A stretch of DNA of 64,000 nucleotides from Lates calcarifer (Eukaryota > Chordata > Actinopteri > Centropomidae), in the NCBI RefSeq assembly GCF_001640805.2, contig NC_066837.1, positions 26,250,857-26,314,856 of the forward strand, read 5' to 3'. The translations under genes and the position numbers were made by a program. Shown piece after piece: positions 51,204 to 63,042 of the stretch. Numbering within the stretch: position 1 is the first letter of the stretch; each line of letters starts with the position of its first letter. Below the pieces are notes generated by a model. It had not been told where the DNA came from. It saw only the letters and a program-made list of their open reading frames with translations, and made no database searches.

Positions 51204-52439
51204 GTAAACATCTTGCCCCCGTGGACAGAACAGTGTTTAAATGTTTGAGGAGACCCGACCAGAGTTTAGTCGAAGACTTCCCCCTGCCCTCGACAGCACT
51301 TGTTTAAATATATAAGTGCTACAGCCAAGTCTGATGTGGCTGGGGCCAGTACAAATAAACTGAGGTGGAGGACACAAAAAGTGGGATAGATAAAGCAAAT
51401 GAACTAGCCCCCGTAGTCCAAATATATATGCAACACTCAGCTTGCTTTTCAACTCCTTCAACTGACACGTTTGCAGAATTTCTCTGAGGACATCCAAGAT
51501 GATGTTACAGAGTCAGATCAGGACTGTTGGACTCTTAATTTACAGACCTTTTTATGATTCAATAAGATTGTAACAAGTGATGTGACCATAGTGAGAGCCA
51601 TCTTTTCTCACAGCACATGACGAAAACACCCTCTCTACATCAGAACATCTGTATTACAGTTATATTGGCATAATAATACACACAATACACCCATACAGCC
51701 GCTGTATACAGTCTCTTGATCTATGCTGTTAATGCATATCAGTATTTTCCTTGCCTTTGCACAGGCTTTAATGTAATCAGCCAACTAATCAAAGTTTTAT
51801 CACTTTGTTTGTGTAACAAACTCTTCTATTTATTTCTAACATGTGAGACATATGAGATAAGTTCCAATAATTTTTGGGGAATGTACAAATGTCTGACACC
51901 AGAAAAAAAACAAAAAAACATAAACTTTTAGGAGAGAAAAAAAGACAACAGCAGTATTTTTCCACACTCTGTCTGCATGCTGTCATGCACGAATCCCTGT
52001 TTTCAGCCATATGTTTAGGATTAGATGTACTCTTTTGTTAGACGAGAACACAGTCAACAAAGTTCTACTGGTTCCCTGCTGGTCATGAATCAACTGGGCT
52101 CTGTCCACACCCTTGCCTTGTAGTCTTAATTCTGTTAAACACTATGATAACAGCCATCATATGTCTGAAGAAAAGCACAACATCATATTCTTCTTAATGT
52201 AAACTGGCTTGTGTATAATCATCTTTAAATATGTATGTGTGATAAACAACCTGAAAAGAACAGGATGGGGCAAAATGCACTGCTAATGTGTGTTTACATT
52301 AACCTTTTGCTTAGCTATGCTAATGCAACACTAATGCTAGCTGTCAACCTGCAAGGAGATTGATGTTTGGTTTGAGGGCTCTATGAATAGTAATGACTGG
52401 ATGAATGATCCAATACTCACTCTCTGTTTAGATCTGACT
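51204..52439. other. Gene-free DNA
   Basis: Unique AT-rich sequence between the exon-like pair and an inverted family A repeat. Confidence 0.6.
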
Positions 52440-52600
52440 TGGATTGTAGTAACTTACATCAACAAAAATATATCTGGCTTGTAAGCTGCTAAATGTTCAA
52501 CTATATTCACCAGCTAACTTTCAACAGCTGCTAACTTCTGCTGTTTGGTGTGGCAGAGCTTTTGTTTTGCTGAAAACAGCTGCATGCTGTGGCTGTAAGT
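52440..52600 (-). repeat. Teleost interspersed repeat, family A, copy 3, inverted
   Basis: Read on the minus strand it gives 'accaaacagcagaagttagcagctgttgaaagttagctggtgaatatagttgaacatttagcagctta', clearly the same family as the copies at 15.8 and 40.8 kb. The ends are not defined. Confidence 0.5.
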
Positions 52601-54379
52601 AAGAACAATCCCTTTTACATTAATAATCGTGACTTAGTTCATTGTTTATATAAAATATGTTTTATGCAGCTTTAAAATGATGCTTAACCTCAGTTCTGTC
52701 TTGAGTATCACCAACACTCACCATCTGCACACTTGACATGTGCCTGTATAGACCAGTCTCCCATTCAAAAGCAACTGATACACTACATTAATGCAAAAAC
52801 TCATATTATTGGTGACAAACTGTCAGTACATGTTTTAATCAGTATTACTCATCAGTCACACAGCATCATGGAACTCTGTACGCCTGTTTATACCATTCTG
52901 GAAATTTACATATTATTGTTCATACATTGTTCATTCAAAGCCATATATTCATTAAACATCCTTATTCACACAGCAACAGTGTTGCAGAGCTGTCTTACCT
53001 TAAAACTGATATTTATTTCTGCACTTTCCTAAAATCCAGAGCTCTGACTGGATCCCTGGAGCTAATTCTGCTCTCTGAGCTAACAGGCAGATTTTCTTCT
53101 TGACATAATGAACATTTTCCACCCATTACTTTTGCAATTCATGCATTTTTAGGCACAGAAACAATTTCTCATGTTGCTGGTGACGTCTGTAAAAGTTTGT
53201 AGTCCTCCATCATGGAGAATAGAGGCGGTGGTTTCATGTCGCTTACAATGGATACCAAACATTTTTACAGCAGAAAATGTACCGTATCAAAATATTAGAA
53301 AAAAAACCTGTCCAACCACCCCTGCATCATAATCCACTTCTCTGCTGTCCATTTCTATGCTTCATATGTTATGAATTAGGGCTAAATTAGGCACAGGCAT
53401 GACCCTGTCAAGATGTGTTCATTGATTGCACATTAGAGACAATGACCTGCTCTTATATTACTTAAATCTCTGTTTTATCGGACATGAGTCACAGCTGACT
53501 ACAGCCTCTGTGCTCATAAAGGAGCAAAATGAAAACTTATGACTGCCACCTCTGAAGCCGACAAAGAGGAAACTGGTATTGGATGGAGTGTCAGAGTAAT
53601 TGTCTCATAATGTAATGCTGCAGCCAGGCTGCATAAAAACAACAAATCACTAGAAGTCAGTTTGAAAACACAAAAACCCACAAACAATCCATGATCACAG
53701 CATTAGTGGATAGCAAAGATTTGGAAAGATGCCACGTTTCCTGATCTTTTATCTGGCTCAAACTCAAAGACGTGCACTTTAAAATGATTTCATTTCTAGT
53801 TGCTTTCAAAAGACTGAGCCAAAGCATAACTGTATTAAAAGCATAGGTTTCTGTAAGCAGGTCCACTGTATATAGTCCAGGTGATGCAAACCCCTGCTGT
53901 GGAGAGGTAAATAAAGCCAACTAAATAAAACGACATGACAGACTTAATGTGACCACTATGGAAAAAGCAGTTAGTTTCAACTCAGATAATGGCCCACTTA
54001 ACAAAGAAAGCATACTAATTAAAAGAGCAGAAAAAATGATAATGCAGTTACCTAAATAGGGTCAACTGGTTGGTTGTTTAGCTTCAGTGGTAACTTCTTG
54101 GCTGTTAGAAAATCATGAGAAAAGAAGTCTGATGTTGTTTTTCTGTAATAATGGGCATTATTTTCACTTTTATGTGTTCCTCCTACAGAGAAAATAGGCC
54201 TGATCTCTCCCTTTGTGGTTGCTCCAACTGCTCACTTCCACCACCCACACAACACATTTTCCCAGGCAACAATGTTCCTCCAAAGTTTACACACAATAAA
54301 TAACGATATGCCCAAAGCAGTTAGCAGTGGCCCCGCTCTCCGTTTCCTGGCTGGAGTTGAAATGAAATGGTAATTTTGA
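52601..54379. other. Gene-free DNA
   Basis: AT-rich. 53100-53290 has a repeat-like feel (cattacttttgcaattcatgc; gtagtcctccatcatggag) but no second copy to confirm it. Confidence 0.55.
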
Positions 54380-54680
54380 CTTGAGGAGGATTTCAAAGGG
54401 ATGGCCTCTACTTTTCATCTTGGTGCATACCACGAGCTCGCCGACACATTCACGCTGGGATTTGAGAAAAAAAAAGGAGAGGAGAGAAAAAAAAGAGAGC
54501 AGAATTTTAAGTTTTTCTATGAACTTCCTTCTTTCTTTTTTCTGCCATCTCCCCACAGAAAAAGAGCTTTAACGTTGCTGAGATCTCTCCCCCAGATGGA
54601 CAGCATTTATATAAACAACCACCCCCGGTTCAGGGAACATTTGATTGATGTGTCATTGTCCATAGATTGTTTCCAGGCAT
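54380..54680. other. Possible conserved non-coding block
   Basis: It carries the PBX-HOX and forkhead-like motifs and a CpG-bearing patch (cacgagctcgccgacacattcacgctggg). Two overlapping plus frames of 63 and 95 codons are Lys/Arg-rich translations of purine tracts, not convincing proteins. Confidence 0.22.
54642..54649 (+). promoter_or_regulatory. PBX-HOX composite site TGATTGAT
   Basis: This is an exact PBX-HOX heterodimer consensus. It sits in an unusually unique-looking stretch (54540-54680) with a forkhead-like ataaacaac at 54611, a combination often seen in developmental enhancers. Confidence 0.3.
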
Positions 54681-55756
54681 TTGAATAGATAATTCAGAGT
54701 ATTTGATTTAGACATTTTTCTTCAAAGGGCAGGAGGTCAGTTGTGGGGGTAGAGCAGGGGTGTCCTCTATCTCCCATGCTATTTTTGAGCTGACGGCTCC
54801 AACCAGCCTGTCTGCTTTTCACAGGCAAGATTGACTGACACTTGAAGCGTCCCTCTGATCAAGATTACAAGGTGGTTTCCAAAACTCCATCTGAGATCTG
54901 CCTTCTAGCTCTGTTATGCAAAATACTGTTGTCTCAAACTGAAGGCCATAACACTGTGTGGATGTGTCCTGTGTCTATTTGTTTTCTAGGTCAGTCTACA
55001 GTCTGACAGTGAGATTGGAGCAAGATGCAGCAGAGGGATTGGCCAGGAACTCCATTATCTCAGCAATAAGGAATGAGAAATGGAATTAAAACACCCCAAA
55101 CAAGGTCTGTCACACATCAGCAGCACTGGCTCCTGTCCTCCTATGTATGTAACATCTACACAAAATCTAGTCTGAAAATGAAGTCAGCCTCTCATTTTGT
55201 TCGCTATCTCGTTTCATACATCACAGCCTCACTTGTGCTGACCCAGCCACCACAGGAATATCAAGGGTACACTTTCCCGCAGCCATTCGATCGCATTCCA
55301 TTGTCAGTCAGCCGTGAGGGAAGCGTATAGGTGACAGAGGCAGGGTGTGAAAAAAATAAAAAAACACAGTGGTGTCTTCACTATCTCCTAGCTCCATGGC
55401 CCATGAACGAGGCCAGGGTTAATTGCTGTTGATTAGACTTCAGTACGCATGGCTGAGTAAGCATACAGATCCCACTGAGCGGGCCAGGAGGGAAGAGGAG
55501 GGAAAGGATGAGGTCGCTCAGAGACAATAATGTGAAATCAGTGTCAAGTGTTCCTCCTCGGTGGGTTTAGCTGGTTGGGAAGCAGATAAGGAATGTAGAT
55601 GAGGTAACATGTACATGTACTTTATCTATCTGTGTTTGATTATTGTAGCAGGTTTTGGTGTGTAAATGAGGAGCAGTGCTCACAACTGAGACTGAAAAAA
55701 TATAATGCCATGAAGTAAAAAAGTAACAAAATAAGTCTTGAATGTATTGGATTGGA

Positions 55757-55799
55757 TTTTTTTTTAATTGTATTTGTTTTTTTTTTTTTGTTTTTTTTG
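55757..55799 (+). repeat. T-rich tract
   Basis: Three long T runs separated by single G or AATTG/TA, just 5' of the family C repeat. It may be an A/T-rich tail associated with that insertion. Confidence 0.85.
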
Positions 55800-55857
55800 T
55801 ATGATGAAGTTCAGTTAATAATTTACAATGGATCTATAGCTTTTTAGGCAGTGTAGG

Positions 55858-56345
55858 TTTGTTGGTCCACACTGAGATATCTCAATTATTTCTCAATTGA
55901 TCACCATGACATTTTATAGAGACATTCACAGTGTCCAGAGGGTGAATCCTATTGACTTTGATGATCACCTTTCTTTTCATCTAGTACCACTGACAGGTTT
56001 TCACTTATCCTCTGAAATACAGGATCGTAACAGCTACATCATAGATTGGCACAAAATTTTGTACAAATATTCCTTGCAGATTAAGCCATCACAAAGTTGA
56101 TATGTATGGTTTTGGTGAACAGCTATTAGATGAATTGTACTAATGTTGATGATTCCCTGACACTCACTGCACCGTCAGGTCACGTTTGTTAATTTCTCCC
56201 AAACTTTGTTACATGACCAAATATCTGCAAACCTATGACATTCTCATCAGCCTCAGCTGGATTTTGTATTTAGTGCTAATTCACAAATGTTAGCATGTTA
56301 ACATGCTAAACTAAGATGCTGAATATGGTTAACTTGCTTACTGGG
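55858..56345 (+). repeat. Teleost interspersed repeat, family C
   Basis: Landmarks run in the usual order for a familiar fish repeat: 'ggtccacactgagatatctcaa', 'caccatgacattttatagagacattca', 'gggtgaatcctattgactttgatgatcacc', 'tgaccaaatatctgcaaac', 'catcagcctcagctg', and finally 'gctaattcacaaatgttagcatgttaacatgcta'. A second internal unit near 56050-56200 looks like a repeat of the first. It has no open frame. Confidence 0.65.
56290..56309. repeat. Perfect 20-bp palindrome
   Basis: TTAGCATGTTAACATGCTAA reads identically on both strands. It sits at the 3' side of the family C repeat, so it is probably a feature of that element rather than a regulatory site. Confidence 0.85.
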
Positions 56346-56999
56346 TAACTAACTAAAGAGTAAGTCAACTATCTATTGATCCTGGTCTCAATATATAGTG
56401 TTCATTGCAACAGAATGTATGTATCTTTTTCCAAAATGCACTAGTTCTCCAAATAGCTGTAGTTAAATGTTGTTAAATACTTGTATTGCAAGTATGTGTA
56501 AGTCCAACATTGCCCAGTCTAGAAACAAGATGTAGTCAATTTATACATTCATGTTCAGACATTCACACCAACTCACAGAGCCAAAAGATCCTACTCCTGT
56601 GAAATGTAAACCGCTATCATCATGACTTTTAGATTGTTGTTTGTATGTCGTCAAACTAATGCCTGTCTCCATTTGTGTGTAATAGATAAACAAGCCCCTA
56701 GGTCAGCCCTGGGTTATATTTATCTTCAATGTGTGATTTTTATCGCTCTGTTGCTTTTGTAGCCAAAATAATTACAAAAATGGAGGTGGTTGGGACAGAA
56801 GCAGGAGTGACAGGCAGACAATGGAGGGCAGGACGTTGTCACCTTCATGCTGCTTGCAGAGTGAGAGCTAGCTTTGTTTAAATTTCCTAGATCAAAGGGA
56901 GCAATGCAAATTCCTGCAGCTTCCACACCGCAATTTGATGTTTAGGGGAGCCAAATTATTGTGGTGATTACAGTAGCTGTACACAACCGGAGGAGCAGG

Positions 57000-57240
57000 C
57001 CAAACAAGGGTGCTTGTTGTGACTCTCAATTAGTGGTGTGACATCTCAGCACCCAACGTCTGAGAGGCATTCCACAATAAGAGAGGCTGTTTGGGCTGAT
57101 AAAGTGATTTGGCTTGGTGGGGCCCTTTCATCTGCACCGACATTGGGGTATTTGAGGCTTCTGGGTATTCTCTCTGCACATCCTTACACCTCCCCTTTAT
57201 TGTGACAGTAGCACCACTGTGTTCAGCGTTTCAAAGCGGC
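57000..57240. other. Possible conserved non-coding block
   Basis: Unique sequence including 'tctcaattagtggtgtgacatctc' (homeodomain core), 'cattccacaataagagaggctg' (SOX-like) and 'gctgataaagtgatttgg' (GATA core). It contains no repeats and no open frame. Confidence 0.22.
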
Positions 57241-57727
57241 TGTAGGCCTACTGCACTGTGAACAACTTCAGCTCAGTTGATTGTCACAGAGAAGTGCTAT
57301 CATGACTTGAATGTCTCTGTGACGTGTAATTAACAAGGCTATACTAAAAATACAGGCCTGAAGGGATACTTCCCAGCAGAAACACAAAATAATATACATT
57401 ATTTTATCAGCCTTGTTCTGTGTTTCTTATCTCTCAGCAGCTTTACTAAGAACAGATATTAGATATCACACCATTGGCAGTATTTTGTCTGAATATTCAA
57501 ACACCCTGCCATCTCTGAAGTTGACGATGCCAGCATTATTTTTTTGTTTGTGTGTTATTGAAAGCCACTAGCGAGTTGAATGGATAACTTTGCCTTTGGG
57601 AAGGACAGAGCACCAGAGGATCAGGTTCAGCTGTATTTTTGATAACACTTTGCGTTCTGCAGGCACCAGTGACAGCTCTGACGCCTTGTGTTTGATCGTC
57701 TTTCTCATGTTCTCCTCCTGCCTTCAG

Positions 57728-57866
57728 TATAGGCAGCGACGCCAAACCGATGGCTAGTGGACTACCGCAGTGGAGAGAGATTAAGATGTGATGTTTCCTT
57801 TTTTTTTCCTGCCAAGGTGATGGACAGAGATTTGCAGACACTCCGGGCACTCTCTCGTTTGCAACA
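57728..57866 (+). other. Two adjacent splice-site-like junctions
   Basis: gtctttctcatgttctcctcctgccttcag (AG at 57726-57727) and tgtttcctttttttttcctgccaag (AG at 57815-57816) are both strong acceptor look-alikes. CAACA|GTGAGT at 57867 is a strong donor. The 50-bp piece 57817-57866 is open in the frame Val-Met-Asp-Arg-Asp-Leu-Gln. The frame after the first acceptor runs 20 codons to a stop. No family is recognised. Pyrimidine tracts are so common here that chance is a serious alternative. Confidence 0.13.
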
Positions 57867-58937
57867 GTGAGTTGGGAAAGGTCCTAGTGGTAAAAAAAAA
57901 TGTCAAGTACAATTAACATGATGACATGAATCACTGTGGACAACAGAGTGGTACTGTATGTTCTAGAAAAGAGTTGGCTCGCTATTAGGGTAGATTTAAA
58001 CCATGCCAGGTTTTCATGATGTTTCAGAAATCAAGTGTCTTGAATAATCAGATTAATTGCAGGATTCTGGTGTCTGGTGATGGTCTATATATTTGTTACT
58101 GTCTCATAAAAACCAAAAACAGCAATGAATTGATCATTCAACTGTTATTGTTATGAGTATATCCAAAGCCTTAATATACATGTAAATGAGCCAAATTCTT
58201 AAATGGCCTGACATATTCCTCCATTGCCATTAACACACACTGTAGTGTATTTTCATACACATCACATAAACCATATAGGTATCTTAAATATTCATTAGCA
58301 TAACAGAAATATGCAGATGGAAATAGTCCACAACAAATGATCTATTTACCCCTGTTTGAGTAACATTTGCTAAAAGCTTCAGAATCCACTTGTTTTAGAA
58401 AATTAGAGATGAGAGATTAAGATGAGACATGGTGATCAGAGGCAGTTGAAGCTCAAAGGAAGGATCAAGTTCATCATCACAGTTTTGTGGGTTCTTTGAG
58501 GTTAACACTGTAGTGCACATCACTCTCCAAGGCCTGTGAAAACAAGTTTAAAAACCTGCAATGTCCTTCTCCTTATAGCTTTATTCCTCTCTGTGCAAGG
58601 GTATTGTGCTGACCTGGAAGCAGCTATTCACTCGCTGTGAGAAAGAGGCCCCTGAAACGCTCCTTTTCACTAAGAGAAACATATAACAGTATTAGATCTA
58701 GTTTAATTACACAGGGGCTTGCAGGATGGGCCCCTCTTTTCTCTCAGTGGTGAAAATGCTTAGCGTTTGTTGTCGGTTCAAGGCTCTCTAAAGGATGTGC
58801 TGGCATGTGTAGGGTTCTGGCAGAGAGGAAACTTGTGGTGGGGGGTGGGAGGGGGATTGGAGAGGGGGGGTGTACTGTTATTGTTTGAAAAGCGTGTAAG
58901 CGGCCTTCACAACACCGCATCCATGGAAATGAAGCAA

Positions 58938-59118
58938 AGACAGAGAGAGAGAGGAGGAGAAAGAGGCAAAGAGAGAGAGAGAGCAAGAAAAAAAATCTTG
59001 CACAGCTTTGACTGACGACTTAACAGGCGAAACCGAATTTGTCTTTTGCCGGGAGATGTCAGATGCCTTGCCAGTGAGAGAGAAAGATGGAAAGAGAGAG
59101 AGAGAGAGAGAGAGAGAG
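58938..59118 (+). repeat. Two (GA)n microsatellites with spacer
   Basis: GA-rich tracts at 58938-58983 and 59093-59118, with about 110 bases of unique sequence between them. Confidence 0.9.
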
Positions 59119-59777
59119 CAAAAGCACACCACAGAATCTCTCCTGCGTCTTTTTCTCCTCCGGTTTAAGACGGCTCGGTGAATGCAACAACATCAAAGGC
59201 CTAGCACTCAGAATGTACATTGTTGTTCCAGTAACCACATGAAACAGAAAGGGAGAGATGGAGAAAGGCTGGGAGAGATGGAGCAAGTTTTTTTTCTTTC
59301 TTTCCCTTTACATAAATAGGGTGCTATGGAGGGAATCGGTTTAGGAACGGTAGAAGATTAACTCTTTTATCTCTTCATTTCAAACGTCCTCCATATCCAC
59401 ATCCTCCACATGCTAACCACTGTCAGGATCTTCATGCCTGACCAACACCACTACAAAGCAGAGGTGTCTCCTGTATTAGGACATGTATAACTCCTCCACA
59501 AACGGAGCTGATGAGAGCAGAAATAGAGCTGAGGAGGTTTATGTAGCTTCAGTCCTGACTCATTGTCATTAAGAAAGCCCTCTGTAATCGCAGCTAAACT
59601 TAGAAAGGAACAAGCTCTTATTTTGCCACAGAAATTCCACATGTGTATAAAAAGAGGAACATAAGGAAACAGTCCCAAACTTCTACCTCAATGTTACCAA
59701 CAGGCTTTATTCCTGCCTGCCCTTATCTTTACACAGAGACCACCCAGCAGCAACAAGTCAGTTCTCACCTTTAGTTT

Positions 59778-59812
<35 letters not shown>
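59778..59812 (+). repeat. (TG)n microsatellite
   Basis: Sixteen or so TG units. Confidence 0.95.
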
Positions 59813-59814
<2 letters not shown>

Positions 59815-59860
59815 CGTTGTACTTTATTAGCACAAGTGTACGCCTGTGTCTGTATACAGT

Positions 59861-59903
59861 TGTGAGTGTGTGTGTGAGTGTGGTGTGTGTGTGTGTGTGT
59901 GTG
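59861..59903 (+). repeat. (TG)n microsatellite, interrupted
   Basis: A second TG tract only 48 bases from the previous one. Confidence 0.9.
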
Positions 59904-60328
59904 CACGCGCCTGTGAATGAATGTGTTTTCTGTGTTATGTGTGTGCTTCTACCTCCCACCATCTGGGCCCTGTTTGGAGAGATTTTCTGTAAAAATCACA
60001 GTCACGCCGTGGCAGGATTACCACTGTGAAAAGCAGCACCTGGAAGAAACTCGGTGCTCCTGCTCCTTTCCCTCAGATGCTCAAAGAAGTTTCTGGCTTC
60101 CCAGCTTGAGGCGCAGGATTTGTTTTTGACCTACATGGGCGTCCTAGGCCTTATGTTTCCTTCCAAAAAGCAAAAAAAAAAGCAAAGAACACATCTCAAA
60201 TTCACACTAGGCTACATCCAGCAAGGTTACAGTATCACCACATTACAGTAGGTAAACAAGTGCATGCGTGTGCGCATGTGGGGGTGCACACCAGAAAGCG
60301 TGTTTAAACGATATATATCATATTTCCG

Positions 60329-60357
60329 TTTTTTTGTTTTTTTTTTTTGTTTTTCTT
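60329..60357 (+). repeat. T-rich tract
   Basis: T runs with two G interruptions. Confidence 0.85.
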
Positions 60358-61099
60358 TAATGGCAAGCCAAGACACGAAAGGCTGATTATCCACACTGAG
60401 ATATAAGCCTGTGAATGAAAGAGTTCAATAATCCCAGATGGAAGTTGAGTCAGAGCATCTCCAATGAAGATTTCCCATTAGAAATAATCTTAGTCCAGGA
60501 TTAGCCACAATTAAAACTGTTTTGATGTTCCCACACATACACACAAGTGGTGTTTCCATAGTTGGGATAGCACATACAGCTGAAGCAGTTGCATAAAAAG
60601 AAGATGAAAGACTTGCATAGCAGATATGTTGCAGATATGTTGCATTACTTTCTCCCATACATCATACTTATAGACAAAGCTTTTTTTTTCCATTTTTTCT
60701 GTCATTTCTTCTCTTTTTTATTGGTCACTTATTAGACTTGTTAATTGAAGTAATTCTTCCAGTTAGCTCCACTCATTAACTGGATCACACCACTTTTGGT
60801 CTGTCTTTGCATCTCTTATCAGCTTATCTTTACTTAATGTACAGAAATTACTGTAAAAGTATCATTATAGAAACATAATAATTCTTTTGTGGCATCTTTC
60901 TTGAACATGAGTCTGTGCCAGTCTTCAATAAGTCCTCCAGATGAAATGACAAAATACATTGTTTCCTCCTCCAGAATGACACACAGTCTCTGATCTGACT
61001 CCCTTATTGGCAGGACATCATCATCTGTCAGTGCCTTCCAAAACCATTGCAAATCAATGATGTCAAAAATAAAAACCATTTTCAAATTTGATGCCACTA

Positions 61100-61400
61100 T
61101 GGTTAAGGCTTGGTTAGTACAGGCACAAAAACAACTTGGTCAGGGGTTAGGGAATGATTGTGGTCATGGTTACAAGAAACCAAAGTTGACTGTTGGTAGG
61201 AAACGGGAAGCAAAATAGTGATCTCCCATGTCAAAGTCCAGTGTATTGTTTACCCATCCAATCAACATCAACCTCCTCCCTCAGCAGGCTTATAACTCCA
61301 TAACAGACTTTGTAATAACGTCACGCCACTTCCTTTTTCACTCCCGATAGACAAGAGTCATAATTCCTACAGCCACTAGAGGTTTTTTTCATTTGAATGT
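61100..61400 (+). repeat. Teleost interspersed repeat, family B, copy 2
   Basis: The segment from 'ttaaggcttggttagtacaggcacaaaaacaacttgg' through 'gtctcccatgtcaaagtccagtgt' to 'cctcctccctcagcagg' and 'taataacgtcacgccacttcc' matches a very common fish repeat that I recall. It parallels the diverged copy at 22.3 kb. It is a non-autonomous fragment; the transposon class was not determined. Confidence 0.6.
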
Positions 61401-61525
61401 AAACATATGTTATTTTGGGATATTTGCTGGAATGACTAATGCTATCGTTTTTCTTGGGAGGGCAGTCTTATTACAGATGACTTAGAGTCATTGTTTTACA
61501 AGACTTGTCTCTGCTTAAATGTGTC

Positions 61526-61530
<5 letters not shown>

Positions 61531-61573
<43 letters not shown>
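61531..61573 (+). repeat. Long perfect (TG)n microsatellite
   Basis: Twenty-one uninterrupted TG units, the longest perfect TG tract in the window. Confidence 0.95.
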
Positions 61574-61574
<1 letters not shown>

Positions 61575-61586
61575 TTCTGAAATGTC

Positions 61587-61623
61587 AGTCTAGTCCTTTA
61601 AGGAAATATTAAAGGACTAGACT
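61587..61623. repeat. Perfect 14-bp inverted repeat, 9-base spacer
   Basis: AGTCTAGTCCTTTA (61587-61600) and TAAAGGACTAGACT (61610-61623) are exact reverse complements around aggaaatat. It lies 14 bases after a long (TG)n tract. TTTAAGG-type ends recall the termini of small fish elements, so this may be two abutting element ends. Confidence 0.8.
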
Positions 61624-62388
61624 TTGTGTGTTAAGATGCCTGCCAACAATTGTATGAAGTCTATGAAGTCTCTTTTTCGCCATTAGGATTAACACAATTG
61701 TGTACTCTCATAGTACTCTCATTGATTTATGGTATTCTTTACCGTCAGTCTGTCAGGGACACTCTTAGGTGTGATGCTATGTGGTTGAATTATTGAGTAA
61801 TTGCAGTGTTTTAAATACTGGCTGTCCTTGTACTAAAACAATGGTTGACTTGACTTAAGATAAAGCCCATCCATCACACTCCTGCTTGCATTATTGTAAC
61901 ATTAAAATGAAAGCCGTGTACGTAATTACCAAAACAACTAATTATTAAAGAGAAAGTGGGCAAGGAATGAGTTGGAAGGACTGTGGTGTAAGCTGAGTGG
62001 GTAGTTGGATGTGGTTTACCTCTCTTCTCCTAGACAGGTAGAAACACTGTGTGTTATGGTTTTAATGTTGACAGCATTCTTGGTAGTATGTTGCTTGTGT
62101 TCCTTTTAATTTACAAATCAGCAGGCACAGAATGAAAAGATTGTTTCACATTCCTGAGGGTGTCTATAGTACAGCTAACGTGCAGCTACAAACATTGTCA
62201 ACTAAATGTTGCTACTGAACACTGGTGGACAGAGAACTTAAGTACAAATACTTGACTTAGCTAATATTTTATTTAAGCAGATGCACAGGTAAATATAAAC
62301 ATAATCTTGATTCCTTCCCTGGTCCTATTCGCTGAATGATAAAAATTGTCTGGTGAGGGTCTTAAATTATTGTATTGCTCATCAGCCA

Positions 62389-62726
62389 TTTAAAAGAATA
62401 GTCAAAATCAGTACAGCATTAGGGTTCATCAGAACCTCCCTGTCTAAATTCCCATGTTTATGTTTGTAATGCAGGTTTTTCTTAATTGTTTGTCATCTCT
62501 AATCAAACTGAGGCAACCTCTGATGACATCAGTATGACATCATCAAGGGTTGTTTTCTCTGACTTGACAAAGCTCCTCCACAGCCACAGAAGACATTAAA
62601 CAACCATTTTCTGAGTTAATCAGGAACTCTAGGTTCACATTGTGCAAAACTGCCACAAGCTGTGTAATACTCCTTCTTACCAGTAAACTGATTTTGTTGT
62701 ATAAAATTGGTGGAATGCCCCTTTAA
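62389..62726. mobile_element. Probable short non-autonomous element flanked by TTAAA termini
   Basis: It begins ttaaaagaatagtc and ends gtggaatgcccctttaa, so both ends read TTAAA(A/G)G inwards, a hallmark of many small fish elements. The interior (tgatgacatcagtatgacatcatcaaggg, ttgacaaagctcctccacagcc) also looks familiar as repeat sequence. There is no transposase. The TTAA ends hint at a piggyBac-type target, but this is inference. Confidence 0.4.
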
Positions 62727-63030
62727 TTAAGTAAAAAGCAGCTACTTTAAACTATTTTGTGGGTAAAAGGTGCTGTTATTGTAATGTTAATTGTTATTGA
62801 AGAGAAAAGAACTAGAACAATGCTATGTAATTATGAATTTTAATGTTATGCAAGGTTCAACACTCAAATAAGAGCAATCTGCTTATGGTTCTTATAAAAC
62901 CAACATAATGTATCTTCCTTTAAAATCAAATGTAGTGCAGTAATAAGTCCACCGCTTTTGTAAGATCTCACTCAAGTAAAAGCAAAATGACACTCACACT
63001 CACTCAGAAATGTACAAGTGCAGTAAAATT

Positions 63031-63042
63031 CCACTAGGGGGC
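63031..63042 (+). promoter_or_regulatory. CTCF-core-like motif
   Basis: CCACTAGGGGGC matches the central CTCF consensus at every core base. It lies about 0.7 kb upstream of the CpG-rich gene-start candidate and just after a repeat. Zinc-finger binding and insulator activity are inferred from the motif alone. Confidence 0.45.

Larger units (their letters stand above)
57867..61099. other. Gene-free, simple-repeat-rich DNA
   Basis: GA, TG and T tracts listed separately. The remainder is unique with frames below 90 codons. A minus-strand 87-codon frame at 60834-61097 is compositionally protein-like but unsupported. Confidence 0.55.

Noticed and set aside
57536..57850. 104-codon minus-strand frame
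   Set aside because: It overlaps plus-strand splice-like signals and has no family resemblance.
62220..62300. aacttaagtacaaatacttgac reminiscent of a common fish repeat beginning with aagtactc
   Set aside because: Only about 20 bases fit and the continuation does not follow.
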